In this document: positions 7,165 to 15,522 of the stretch, piece after piece
Numbering within the stretch: position 1 is the first letter of the stretch
Layout of the letters: each line of letters begins with the position of its first letter
Source: Pseudotamlana agarivorans
Lineage (GTDB): Bacteria > Bacteroidota > Bacteroidia > Flavobacteriales > Flavobacteriaceae
Direction of reading: 5' to 3'
NCBI RefSeq assembly: GCF_018860245.1
Contig: NZ_JAHKPD010000004.1
Span: 1-51,894, forward strand
DNA: 51,894 bases
The notes under the pieces: generated by a model
Told to the model about the DNA's origin: nothing
Seen by the model: the letters and a program-made list of their open reading frames with translations, nothing else
Database searches by the model: none
Program-made: the position numbers and the translations under genes

Positions 7165-8610
7165 TTACTGAACAGGATCTTCCGTAAGTATGATATTATC
7201 AATTTGATACTCTGTTGTCGCAGCAGTACTGCCTTTTTTGTATCTGAAACCTATTCTAAATTGATCTAAATTTTCAGGAATCGTGATGGTTAATTCTTGA
7301 GTATTAAACCCTTCAGTGTTATTTAAAGGCACGACGTCTTCAATTTCATTGGCTTCATCAAAATCAATGATATCTCCTGTAACATTATCAATTATAAATA
7401 GTTTTAGATTATCACTGTTGTGTTTATGAACGTTAATATCGAAGGTTAGTTTTAATGTACGCACTTGGTCAATTTCTATTTCTTTTGTAATTAACCAAGC
7501 ATCATAATTTGTGGTAGCGCCCCCTTGTTCTATTTCTGCAAAAGCATCAGTATCCGTCATATTTGAAATCCAGAATTTTAGAAGTTGAGGATTTGATATA
7601 TTCATGTTTTCCCATCCGTTAAGGGAAATGATTTCGCCAATTTTTGAAATACTCTGAAAATCTTCAGAAAGTAGGACTCCTGGATCTAAAACATTTTCTA
7701 CGATTTCACACCTAGTTTCTTCAAAAACAATATCATCTATCTCTCTTATAATTAAGGTGTTCGAGGAAAGTATGCCTGTTATAGTACCTTGTTCGTTAGG
7801 AAATGCCCTAGAGTTAAAATTTGAACTGATACTATTTTGTAAATCGATTGAAAGTCCAGAGTCACAATCAGTCAAGGCTTTAATAACATGGCTTCCATTC
7901 ACACTAATTGTATTGTCCACATCCGCATAAGTACTCCCTAATTGGTCTTCCCTTAATTGGATGTTTTCCAGAGTTACTAAAATTGTTGGAAGGGTGGTAT
8001 TTAAAGCATTAGGATCGGTAGATTCTAGCGCCTGTTGAATAGTTAGTACTTTCGGTACTATGGTTTCAGTAATATCTGTTTTAATAATATGCGTATCAAA
8101 TTGATCGCTAGAAATAGGGGTTATTGACTTACTAACTTTATCATAAGTTCCAATATGAATGGTGCTACCAATTTTTTGCATGCCTAGACCGGCCAGTTTA
8201 ACTTGAATTTCTTGACCTACACCAAGGGTACGGTAAATATCATCAACTGCCACGTCGATAACAACACCACCGGTAGGATTCAGGGCTTTATCTTGAATGT
8301 AAATTTCGTGGTTAATATTTTTTTTAGAGTCATTAGAAATCACAAATCCTTTGGTCATTAACGCTTCAGGTAATATTGAGGTATCGGCAAAAGCGATGAC
8401 ATCTCCATTATAAAAAGGCACTATTTGAGACAGTTCGGTAACCGTGAAATTAGTAATTTCTGCGTCTTTTTCATCATCCATGCCATCGTTGGTAATTTCT
8501 TCAATTTCATTATCTAAATCGGGGATTGAAATTTCGTCCTCCGCACATGAATAAACGGTGGATGCGATAATAAAAAAGGCAATAATGGGTTTTAAAAGGT
8601 TGTTTTTCAT
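7165..8610 (-). CDS. DUF5689-type surface lipoprotein with C-terminal jelly-roll domain
   Basis: This is a 481-residue lipoprotein. The signal peptide ends in a lipobox (STVYSC) with Cys22 as the lipidated residue. The acidic AEDE right after it resembles the Bacteroidota export signal that sends lipoproteins to the outer face of the outer membrane. The middle (about residues 50-300) resembles DUF5689, a beta-rich domain often found with TonB-dependent receptors. The end (about 315-481: LLSEDFQS ... YQIDNIIL) looks like a choice-of-anchor J or MAM-like jelly roll, a fold that often binds ligands. The gene starts 12 bases after the TonB-dependent receptor gene, so the two surely form one operon and probably one uptake machine. 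The substrate is not known. Confidence 0.75.
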   Translation of the reverse strand: MKNNLLKPIIAFFIIASTVYSCAEDEISIPDLDNEIEEITNDGMDDEKDAEITNFTVTELSQIVPFYNGDVIAFADTSILPEALMTKGFVISNDSKKNINHEIYIQDKALNPTGGVVIDVAVDDIYRTLGVGQEIQVKLAGLGMQKIGSTIHIGTYDKVSKSITPISSDQFDTHIIKTDITETIVPKVLTIQQALESTDPNALNTTLPTILVTLENIQLREDQLGSTYADVDNTISVNGSHVIKALTDCDSGLSIDLQNSISSNFNSRAFPNEQGTITGILSSNTLIIREIDDIVFEETRCEIVENVLDPGVLLSEDFQSISKIGEIISLNGWENMNISNPQLLKFWISNMTDTDAFAEIEQGGATTNYDAWLITKEIEIDQVRTLKLTFDINVHKHNSDNLKLFIIDNVTGDIIDFDEANEIEDVVPLNNTEGFNTQELTITIPENLDQFRIGFRYKKGSTAATTEYQIDNIILTEDPVQ

Positions 8611-8622
8611 TGTTATGTTTAT

Positions 8623-11600
8623 TTAAAATCTATAATATATGTTTACAAAATAGGTGGCGCCATAGCCTTTCCAGAAACGATTTCCATAAATAGGTTGTTG
8701 GCGTTTAGCGTCTTCTAAAAGGGTGTCGTATTTTAATTGGCCTTGGGTCTCGAACCCTGCGATGTCATGATTTTGACCTAAGGCATTATTTACGCCGGCC
8801 TTAAAACCCATGTGATTTTCTTTAATTTCCCAATATTTTCCACCAAAAAGATTTAAAGTGAGGTAGTTTTCAAGGCTTTTTTGTTTTAATAGAATAGCAG
8901 CGTATTCTGGATTGTAATTGGAGAAAATGGTATTGTTTGTGTCCAAAAAGAAATCACGGGTTCTAAAATAGGGGTTAATATCTAGATAGTTGTCGGCGAA
9001 ATAGTTACCCATGACTTCAAACCACCAATGGTCTTCATCTCTGTACTCGAAACCAAGTGAAAATACTTGAGTAGGGGTGTTTGGTACATGATAATCTTGT
9101 AAAAATACCTCGTTAAGATTAACCACTTCACTTTCCGACATGATATACTGAAGATTAGGATTATTGGTATAGATGAAATCACCCATAGCCACAGCTGTTT
9201 TTATACTTAGCGATTTATGAATTTTGTATGAAGCACCAAACTCTAAGCCCATGTACCTTTTGTCAATGCCGGTAAGGACTTCTTGTATGGTTGAAGAGGA
9301 TGCGTTGTTAATGGTATTACCCGCAAAAGGTCTGTTTGACATACCATCCGATTGAATGTTGAAATAACCTGCTATTTGAGCATTGAATTTCGGACTGCTA
9401 TATGTGTAATTTAATTCTGAAGATAAGTTAGTAGATTGATTAATCTCTATCAATTCAGGAGCTTGGTTGATTTCAGATATAGTGGTTATACCCTGGAGAT
9501 CTCTTGGGTTCTCACTTTCCGCTGCATTTAAAAACATTTGGTTTAACATAGGCGCATTGTTGCCATATAGTGCTCGAAAGCTGATTTTATGTTTCGTATT
9601 TAGTTTTAGACTAAAACCTCCTTTGAAATTGTAATCTAAAAACGTGTAAGTGTTCCCTTTTCCGTAAGATAAATAAGGGGATCGACCATTTTGATATTTG
9701 CCCACTCTGTAGTTGTTAGAATGTGTGATATCTGCCCCTAAAAAAGCATCAAAATGTTCGTTTTTGTATTGACCTTGGATAAAACCATTAAAGGCCGTTC
9801 GATTTAATGCATAATGGTACTTAAATGTTTCATCGGCTTGAACAACTCTATAAGGATTCAATAAATCGGATTGTATCATATCTCCTGTACCATCGCTCGT
9901 ATTTACATCTAAATACCCTGATCCACCTAATAGATTACCCATTTTTGCGTATTGATTGGTAACGTAACTAGAATATCCGAAAGCAGTATTTAGGCTGAAT
10001 AAATTGGTTATTCTAATATCCGCTATCGAATTGACATTGAAATTAGAGTGTTCGACGATGTCATCAAATAGGGTATATGTTGAAGTGTTTAGTCCACTAT
10101 TTATATTATGCTGAAATAGCTCAACCCAGTAAATTTGTCCATATTGCTGGAATGATTGTTGAGCCAAAACAGCGCCTTTATAATCAGGGTTGTTTTCATC
10201 GGCTAGAAAGAAACTAGGAAGTTTTGTGTAAAATGTGGGGTCTGGATTTTTTCCATTTGAAGGTGTAATTTGGTTTGCACCATCGATACTGGCTCCTTGA
10301 AAATCAATTTGACTTCTTGATTTACTTCCAAAATTATATGCAATGTTTGTTTGTACTTTAACACGGGCGCCAACATTAAGATAATGGTTCAACATTAAAT
10401 AAGGTTGTGAAAATTTCTGCTTTCTTGAATTTGTAATATCCTCATTTAACGTGCCCCAATAACTGTTGTATTTGTGGTTTTTTAGATGAAATACTTCGTT
10501 GGTGTTTGCAGATCTTCCGCTGCGACTGGTGCTATTGAAAAAACCAGTAAAATTAATCCAATTACTACTGTTTAATCTCGTTTCTGCACTGATAAGTAAG
10601 GCGTTAGAGTCGTATGGTGTTCCGTCAAAATACCCTTCATTAAAAGCAGATCTTTTTGTTGCTGAAACAGCTAGCGAAAACCCATTGGCTGAAACTCCAG
10701 TAGCATATGTTACATTGACACCATGTGAGTAGTATCTGTTTGCAGACAAATAGGAAATTTTACCGCCTTGTCTTTGAGCTGAAGCTCTTGTGTTCATGTT
10801 TAGACCGCCTAAATTGCCACCTAAACTGTAGTTTGAGGATGCTAAACCATAACTTAAATTATTGTCCTGAAGAGCCTCGTCGAGGCCACCAATACCATTC
10901 CAGTCTGCCGAACCGTTTAACGGACTGTTATAAGTCACACCATTAATGAGCACATCGCCTTCTGAATATTCTTGTCCTCGTGCTTTGAAGAAAGCCGAAC
11001 TGAATTGATAAGACGCTGTTCTTAGAAAGGTTGTGCTTGACGATTGGTAAAAAGCGGCGTTATTAGTTAAGGTTTGATCACCATCGTACAATTGATCTTC
11101 TGCAAAGGTGTTTATTTGTTGATTTTCTATATCATAAAGATCATTTCCTAAAGTTAGGCCATCAATGTTTGTAATTTTTCCTGCACTAATAAATACATGG
11201 TATTTTTTTGTAGTATAGTCGTCTTTAGATACTTTTAGTACTACAGGACCATCGGGTACTTGACCATTAAAAACGAACCTACCATTTTCATCTGTTTTAG
11301 TGGTCATGTAAGCATCGACAATACTTACTCTGGCATTTGGAATAACAGCCCTTGTTTGTTTATGGATAATAATTCCTGTGAGAGAGGTTCCTGTTAGCAG
11401 CGTTAAGTCTTCTTTTTTTGCTTTAGGTTTTTTTTTAGGGTATAGTTTAATGTTTTTTATAGTCGCTTGTTTGCCTTTCAGGATGTTAATGTCAAATTTT
11501 CGAGAGGAATAGCCCAGCATTTCAATAACAACTGTTATTTTACCTAGAGGGACATTTTCTTCTATTATAAATGCTCCAAGCGCATTGGTTTTTTGGTTAA

Positions 11601-11745
11601 CTGTGCTGTTTTCAATAAGTACAAGCGCATTAACAACTGGTTTTTTAGTGGTGTTATTAATGATATTTCCTTTTATTGAAGCTTCTTGTGACCAGCTGGA
11701 GCAAAATATACTCACAAACAAAAGGGTGTAAAAAAATCTTGTCAT
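8623..11745 (-). CDS. TonB-dependent outer-membrane receptor with two CarboxypepD_reg domains
   Basis: This is a 1040-residue outer-membrane active transporter driven by TonB-ExbBD. A signal peptide (cleavage after about residue 19, CSSWSQ/EASI) is followed by two CarboxypepD_reg-like beta-sandwich domains: about 22-100 (IKGNIINNTTKKPVVNALV) and 120-200 (LTGIIIHKQTRAVIPNARV). Then come a plug domain (VLINGVTYNSPLNGSADW) and a long barrel ending in aromatic Phe (VNIYYRF), as barrels inserted by BAM do. Two tandem N-terminal sandwiches are more than the single one in typical receptors. The start lies 37 bases from the clpV stop with no promoter visible in the gap, so co-transcription with clpV is likely. 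The DUF5689 lipoprotein partner follows. The substrate is unknown. Confidence 0.88.
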   Translation of the reverse strand: MTRFFYTLLFVSIFCSSWSQEASIKGNIINNTTKKPVVNALVLIENSTVNQKTNALGAFIIEENVPLGKITVVIEMLGYSSRKFDINILKGKQATIKNIKLYPKKKPKAKKEDLTLLTGTSLTGIIIHKQTRAVIPNARVSIVDAYMTTKTDENGRFVFNGQVPDGPVVLKVSKDDYTTKKYHVFISAGKITNIDGLTLGNDLYDIENQQINTFAEDQLYDGDQTLTNNAAFYQSSSTTFLRTASYQFSSAFFKARGQEYSEGDVLINGVTYNSPLNGSADWNGIGGLDEALQDNNLSYGLASSNYSLGGNLGGLNMNTRASAQRQGGKISYLSANRYYSHGVNVTYATGVSANGFSLAVSATKRSAFNEGYFDGTPYDSNALLISAETRLNSSNWINFTGFFNSTSRSGRSANTNEVFHLKNHKYNSYWGTLNEDITNSRKQKFSQPYLMLNHYLNVGARVKVQTNIAYNFGSKSRSQIDFQGASIDGANQITPSNGKNPDPTFYTKLPSFFLADENNPDYKGAVLAQQSFQQYGQIYWVELFQHNINSGLNTSTYTLFDDIVEHSNFNVNSIADIRITNLFSLNTAFGYSSYVTNQYAKMGNLLGGSGYLDVNTSDGTGDMIQSDLLNPYRVVQADETFKYHYALNRTAFNGFIQGQYKNEHFDAFLGADITHSNNYRVGKYQNGRSPYLSYGKGNTYTFLDYNFKGGFSLKLNTKHKISFRALYGNNAPMLNQMFLNAAESENPRDLQGITTISEINQAPELIEINQSTNLSSELNYTYSSPKFNAQIAGYFNIQSDGMSNRPFAGNTINNASSSTIQEVLTGIDKRYMGLEFGASYKIHKSLSIKTAVAMGDFIYTNNPNLQYIMSESEVVNLNEVFLQDYHVPNTPTQVFSLGFEYRDEDHWWFEVMGNYFADNYLDINPYFRTRDFFLDTNNTIFSNYNPEYAAILLKQKSLENYLTLNLFGGKYWEIKENHMGFKAGVNNALGQNHDIAGFETQGQLKYDTLLEDAKRQQPIYGNRFWKGYGATYFVNIYYRF

Positions 11746-11782
11746 TTGTAGGTTTTAAGATGTGGTTTGTTTTGTTATTAAA

Positions 11783-14233
11783 TTAGTATGAAGACTGAGG
11801 AATAAAGGCAACTAGATTATTTTCTAATTTGACTTCGACCACTTGTGGTGGTTTTATGGTGTCTGAAATGATCATTTTAGCCAATGGTCTTTTAAGTTGA
11901 TCGCGAATCACGCCTTTTAGTGGTCGAACGCCATAGACAGGAGAAAAACCGTTTAGTGCCAAATGTTTTCTAGTGTCATCATCAATATTTATGGTAATGC
12001 CCAGTTGTTCGGCAGTATTGAGCAGTTCCTTTTGCAAGTGTAAATTGAAAATGGAAACCGCATTATTTTCAGAAATAGGGGCGAAGGGAACGATTTCAGT
12101 AATGCGCCCTAAAAACTCCGGACGGAAATAATTGGCCATGATTTCAGTAAGTTGATGAGATGTTGGTATGTTACCATTTTTCATGCTTTTAGAAATAAAA
12201 TCGGAACCAATGTTGGAAGTGAATAAAATAACGGCATTGGAAAAATCTCCTACTTTGCCTAAACGATCATGTAGTTTTCCTTCATCTAAAATTTGTAGAA
12301 AGACATCAAAAACCGATTGATGTGCTTTTTCAATTTCATCAAAAAGGACAATAGAATAAGGTTTTTGTCGAATTTTATTTACCAAAACACCACCTTCTTC
12401 ATAACCCACATATCCTGGAGGGGCACCATATAAAAGCGCTGCGGAATGTTCTTCTTTAAACTCAGACATATCAAAACGAATGATGGCATTTTCATCGTTA
12501 AATAAAAATTCGGCTAAGGATTTCGCAAGTTCCGTTTTACCTGTTCCTGTTGGGCCAGAGAAAAAGAATGAGCCTATAGGTTGTCCAGATTTTGATAAAC
12601 CAGATCTCGATTCTACTATGGCATCGGCAATGGTTTTTATAGCCGAATCCTGACCAATAACCCGTTTTCTTAGAATGGCTTCCATATCAAGTAAGCGCGC
12701 TTTTTCTTGAGTTTGCACCTTTCCAGCAGGAATACCTGTTATAATAGAAACCATGGCCGCTAAATCACCTTCTGTGATCGCTGTGATGTCTTTTTGGGAA
12801 TGCACATAAATTTTCTCTAATACAGAAAGAATATGAATAGTCTTGGCTTCTAAGGTTTTATGCTTTTTATGATCTTCTTCTAAATATTGATCCAATACAA
12901 TAGGACTAATTTTATGGCTGAGGTTGAGGTAAAACGCATCAAGAGCTTCCAGTGTATTTGCTTTAGCGTTTTCGGTATGCTTTTTTTGAATGGCTTCAAA
13001 TTCTAATTGTAAAGCAGTAATTTCTTTGGGAAGGGATTGTTTTGAGACTTTAACAGCCGACATGGTTCTATCGATTAAGTCTATGGCAGAGTCGGGGAGA
13101 CTTTTTTCCTTTAAATAACGTTTCGCTAATCGTATAATTTCTTTTATCGCATGATTTGAAATGTTAAGCTCATGGTGCTTGGTATAAATTTCAGCATGAT
13201 TTTTAATCATTTTAAAAGCTAGTGGATCACCGGGTTCTTCAATATTAACCGTTTCCATACGGCGTTCTAGAGCTTCATCTATAGCAATGAGTTTTCGGTA
13301 GTTTTCAGAAGTTGTTGCCGTAATAAGTGTGATGCCACCAGTGTTAAGTTCCGATTTAATGGTATTGATTATACTTTTATTGGTGGTTTTATCTTCTAAA
13401 AGGGTATGGAAATCATCAATAAAAATTATGGGTTTTTCATAGTGTCTTGAATCTTTGAATAGACTTACTAACCGGTCTTCAATTTCCCCTTTATATGCTG
13501 CAGCAGAAAGTAATGCTGCGGTGTTAATTTCGAAAACCTTAGCACACTTCAAGCTATCTACAATTGTTTTGTGGTGTATGGCAGTTGCAAAGCATTTTAT
13601 AAAAGCTGTTTTTCCAACACCAGATTCCCCTATAATAATAACATGCGGTTTCGATTTTCTGTTTAAAATTTCAGAAACCTGTTTGATCTCGCGATCACGA
13701 CCAATTATAAAATCGTAAGCACCTTCTGAAGCATCCAAAACTAAGTTTTTTGTATATGTAGTTAGGTTGTTGGTATTTGTTAGCGGTTCTAATTCAGATT
13801 TATTCTTATGATTTGGGGCTAACTTTTCATTAAAAAGAGCCATGAGTTGTGTGTGCGTAAGCGGTAAGGATTTTAGTTGGTCAAAACTAAAACCTATTCC
13901 CGGTGTTATCGCGGCAATAAAAATTGGTAGGAGTGGATGGTTATCGGTGGTTAGCGTAAGGTTTAAGTCTTCGGCTTCTTCTAATAGCGTTAGCGCTTGA
14001 CTATCAGCTAAAACGGTATGGTTAAGATTTGAACGTTTGGGATAGTTTTCTAAATGGACAGTGGCCCATTCTTCGATAAAGTATACATCAATATCATGAT
14101 TAAATAACAATCTGAAAATTGAAAAATCTTTGTGTAACAGTGCTTTTATTAAGTGAACAGGTCCATAGTTTTCATGCTGATATTCCTTAGCAATCTGGGT
14201 GGCGATATGGATGACTTTATCGAGTTCTGGCAT
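11783..14233 (-). CDS. tssH: T6SS sheath-recycling AAA+ ATPase ClpV (TssH)
   Basis: ClpV unfolds the contracted TssB-TssC sheath so that its subunits can be reused. The 816-residue chain has a Clp_N domain (about 1-145) and NBD1 with Walker A GESGVGKT (202-209) and pore loop AYKGEIEDRL (Tyr247). A middle region follows, then NBD2 with Walker A GPTGTGKT (560-567), pore loop GYVGY (607-611), Walker B VLFDE (629-633) and a D2-small C-terminal domain. In NBD1 the Walker B reads IIFIDDFHTLL, so Asp replaces the usual catalytic Glu of the DE pair. The arginine pair ALERRM (324-325) is kept. The setting among tss genes marks it as ClpV rather than ClpB. It diverges from hcp and leads a possible operon with the receptor and lipoprotein genes. 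Confidence 0.9.
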   Translation of the reverse strand: MPELDKVIHIATQIAKEYQHENYGPVHLIKALLHKDFSIFRLLFNHDIDVYFIEEWATVHLENYPKRSNLNHTVLADSQALTLLEEAEDLNLTLTTDNHPLLPIFIAAITPGIGFSFDQLKSLPLTHTQLMALFNEKLAPNHKNKSELEPLTNTNNLTTYTKNLVLDASEGAYDFIIGRDREIKQVSEILNRKSKPHVIIIGESGVGKTAFIKCFATAIHHKTIVDSLKCAKVFEINTAALLSAAAYKGEIEDRLVSLFKDSRHYEKPIIFIDDFHTLLEDKTTNKSIINTIKSELNTGGITLITATTSENYRKLIAIDEALERRMETVNIEEPGDPLAFKMIKNHAEIYTKHHELNISNHAIKEIIRLAKRYLKEKSLPDSAIDLIDRTMSAVKVSKQSLPKEITALQLEFEAIQKKHTENAKANTLEALDAFYLNLSHKISPIVLDQYLEEDHKKHKTLEAKTIHILSVLEKIYVHSQKDITAITEGDLAAMVSIITGIPAGKVQTQEKARLLDMEAILRKRVIGQDSAIKTIADAIVESRSGLSKSGQPIGSFFFSGPTGTGKTELAKSLAEFLFNDENAIIRFDMSEFKEEHSAALLYGAPPGYVGYEEGGVLVNKIRQKPYSIVLFDEIEKAHQSVFDVFLQILDEGKLHDRLGKVGDFSNAVILFTSNIGSDFISKSMKNGNIPTSHQLTEIMANYFRPEFLGRITEIVPFAPISENNAVSIFNLHLQKELLNTAEQLGITINIDDDTRKHLALNGFSPVYGVRPLKGVIRDQLKRPLAKMIISDTIKPPQVVEVKLENNLVAFIPQSSY

Positions 14234-14289
14234 GTATATAAATGATTAATATTCACCTTTATTTTGATGAATTAAAAATTAAAATTTGC

Positions 14290-14297
14290 CAAATGTA
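14290..14297 (-). promoter_or_regulatory. tssH: Possible clpV promoter -7 box
   Basis: Read on the minus strand this is TACATTTG, a full match to the Bacteroidota -7 consensus TAnnTTTG, 57 bases upstream of the clpV start. No clear TTG lies 19 bases further up, so this is a weak call. Confidence 0.3.
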
Positions 14298-14420
14298 AGA
14301 TTAATTTGTAAGAATTAACCCTATATATTATAATTATAAAATCCTACATATGAAATGTTTTTCCTACTTATTGAATACCAGAATGTTAAGTATTTATTTA
14401 CATATAATGAAATAAAATTC

Positions 14421-14450
14421 TTGCAAAACTTGTAATTTTTTATAGTTTTG
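14421..14450 (+). promoter_or_regulatory. tssD: Bacteroidota-type promoter of hcp
   Basis: TTG at 14421-14423 and TAGTTTTG at 14443-14450 are exactly 19 bases apart. This is the consensus -33/-7 arrangement of the Bacteroidota primary sigma factor. Transcription would start near 14456, giving a leader of about 60 bases before the hcp ATG. It is one of the two best promoter matches in the window and fits the need for abundant Hcp. Confidence 0.7.
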
Positions 14451-14514
14451 TGCTTGGCTTTTATGCCGTTATATATATTTAATCAGGTAGTATTTACCAC
14501 AAAAACAAGTTATT

Positions 14515-14904
14515 ATGGCTTTTAAAACAAAGTTAAAAGTAGGCGGAAACGAGTACAACGTGTTAAGTTGTAGTTATGCGCTTAAACAAGAAACTGATGC
14601 AACGGGTAGACCCTCTTCTGTAACTAGAGGTGGTGAAGTTAAAGTTGTAATCGAATCGACTGGAGGAACCGAATTATTCGAGTGGCAATGCAGTAGTTTT
14701 GAGCGTAGAGATGGCTCTATTGAATTTACAAAAAGAGACACCGACGCCAAACTCAAAGAAATTACTTTCGAAGAAGGGTATTTAACCTATTACAGAGAAG
14801 ATTTTGATGCAAACGGAAGCAATCCACTTACTCAAACATTTACAATCTCTGCTAAAGTACTTTCTAGTGGAGGAGGAATTCATGAAAATGAGTGGCCTGT
14901 TTAA
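14515..14904 (+). CDS. tssD: T6SS tube protein Hcp (TssD)
   Basis: Hcp stacks as hexameric rings to form the tube expelled by sheath contraction, and it can carry effectors. The 129-residue protein matches the Bacteroidota TssD family: MAFKTKLKVGGNEYNVLSCS at the start, then YALKQETDATGRPSS, VVIESTGGTELFEW, and a C-terminal TFTISAKVLSSGGG strand. Its length is typical of a plain tube subunit with no toxin extension. It has a strong consensus promoter 65 bases upstream and a terminator just downstream, so it can be made in excess over the sheath genes that follow. It is the only hcp in the window. Confidence 0.92.
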   Translation: MAFKTKLKVGGNEYNVLSCSYALKQETDATGRPSSVTRGGEVKVVIESTGGTELFEWQCSSFERRDGSIEFTKRDTDAKLKEITFEEGYLTYYREDFDANGSNPLTQTFTISAKVLSSGGGIHENEWPV

Positions 14905-14947
14905 TTTCAGTGATTAGACCTTTTTAAAAGTCTATTGAAATGATTTT

Positions 14948-15000
14948 ACAAAAAGGGGGTGTTTATGTTTTTTCATGCATGCTCTTTTTGTTCTTTTTTT
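14948..15000 (+). terminator. Terminator or attenuator after hcp
   Basis: ACAAAAAG (14948-14955) pairs with CTTTTTGT (14984-14991), with partial pairing inside, and is followed by a TTCTTTTTTT run ending at 15000. It would end most hcp transcripts and let a fraction read into tssB copy 2, for which I see no separate consensus promoter. Confidence 0.65.
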
Positions 15001-15056
15001 AGTTAAACATGAAGCCGTTTTGGCGAGGTAAAAAAATAAATTTTAAATATATAATT

Positions 15057-15509
15057 ATGGCATCCAATAAAGTAGGACTAGGTGGTAATGTAACAGATAT
15101 TGATGCTGGTGAAGCATTAAATGAAATTCCACAAAATAGAACACTAATTGCTGGGAAACTCACACCTAATACTCCTATTAAACCAGTAGCTGTTGAGGGT
15201 TTAAGGTCTGTAGACGCAGTTTTCGAACATTTTCAACCCGAGATAAATATCGCGTACGAAGACAAGGAGGGGGGAACAATTAATGAAGTGACCAGGTTTA
15301 CTAATTTAGGTGATTTTGGAAAAAAAGGCATTACCGAAAGTAGTGATTTTTTAAAAGGACTTGAGATAGAAAGTGAGCAATACAACAAGGTTATTAAGCA
15401 ACTTAAAACCAATAAAGTTTTAAAACAGGCTTTGCAAGATGAAACATCAAAAGCAGGATTAATTAGCACTTTGGAATTGTTAATTGAAGAGTTGAGCGCT
15501 TCTAAATAA
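15057..15509 (+). CDS. tssB: T6SS sheath small subunit TssB, copy 2
   Basis: This is the second VipA-type sheath subunit. I start it at 15057, giving 150 residues beginning MASNKVGLGG. This matches the length and N-terminus of the family. An earlier in-frame ATG at 15009 would add sixteen residues (KPFWRGKKINFKYII...) right after the hcp terminator and is unlikely. Family blocks are EIPQNRTLIAGKLTPNTP, AVEGLRSVDAVFEHF, TRFTNLGDFG and a C-terminal helix LISTLELLIEEL. It sits with tssC copy 2 after a 13-base gap and directly behind hcp. That is the usual core setting, so this pair is the better candidate for the main sheath. Confidence 0.9.
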   Translation: MASNKVGLGGNVTDIDAGEALNEIPQNRTLIAGKLTPNTPIKPVAVEGLRSVDAVFEHFQPEINIAYEDKEGGTINEVTRFTNLGDFGKKGITESSDFLKGLEIESEQYNKVIKQLKTNKVLKQALQDETSKAGLISTLELLIEELSASK

Positions 15510-15522
15510 AGAAATACAAATT

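Noticed and set aside
11783-14233. ClpB chaperone rather than ClpV
   Set aside because: The gene is embedded among tss genes and diverges from hcp, and its Clp_N and middle regions differ from ClpB.
15009-15056. Longer start for tssB copy 2
   Set aside because: It adds sixteen residues unlike the family N-terminus and starts directly after the hcp terminator. The ATG at 15057 matches the paralogue length.
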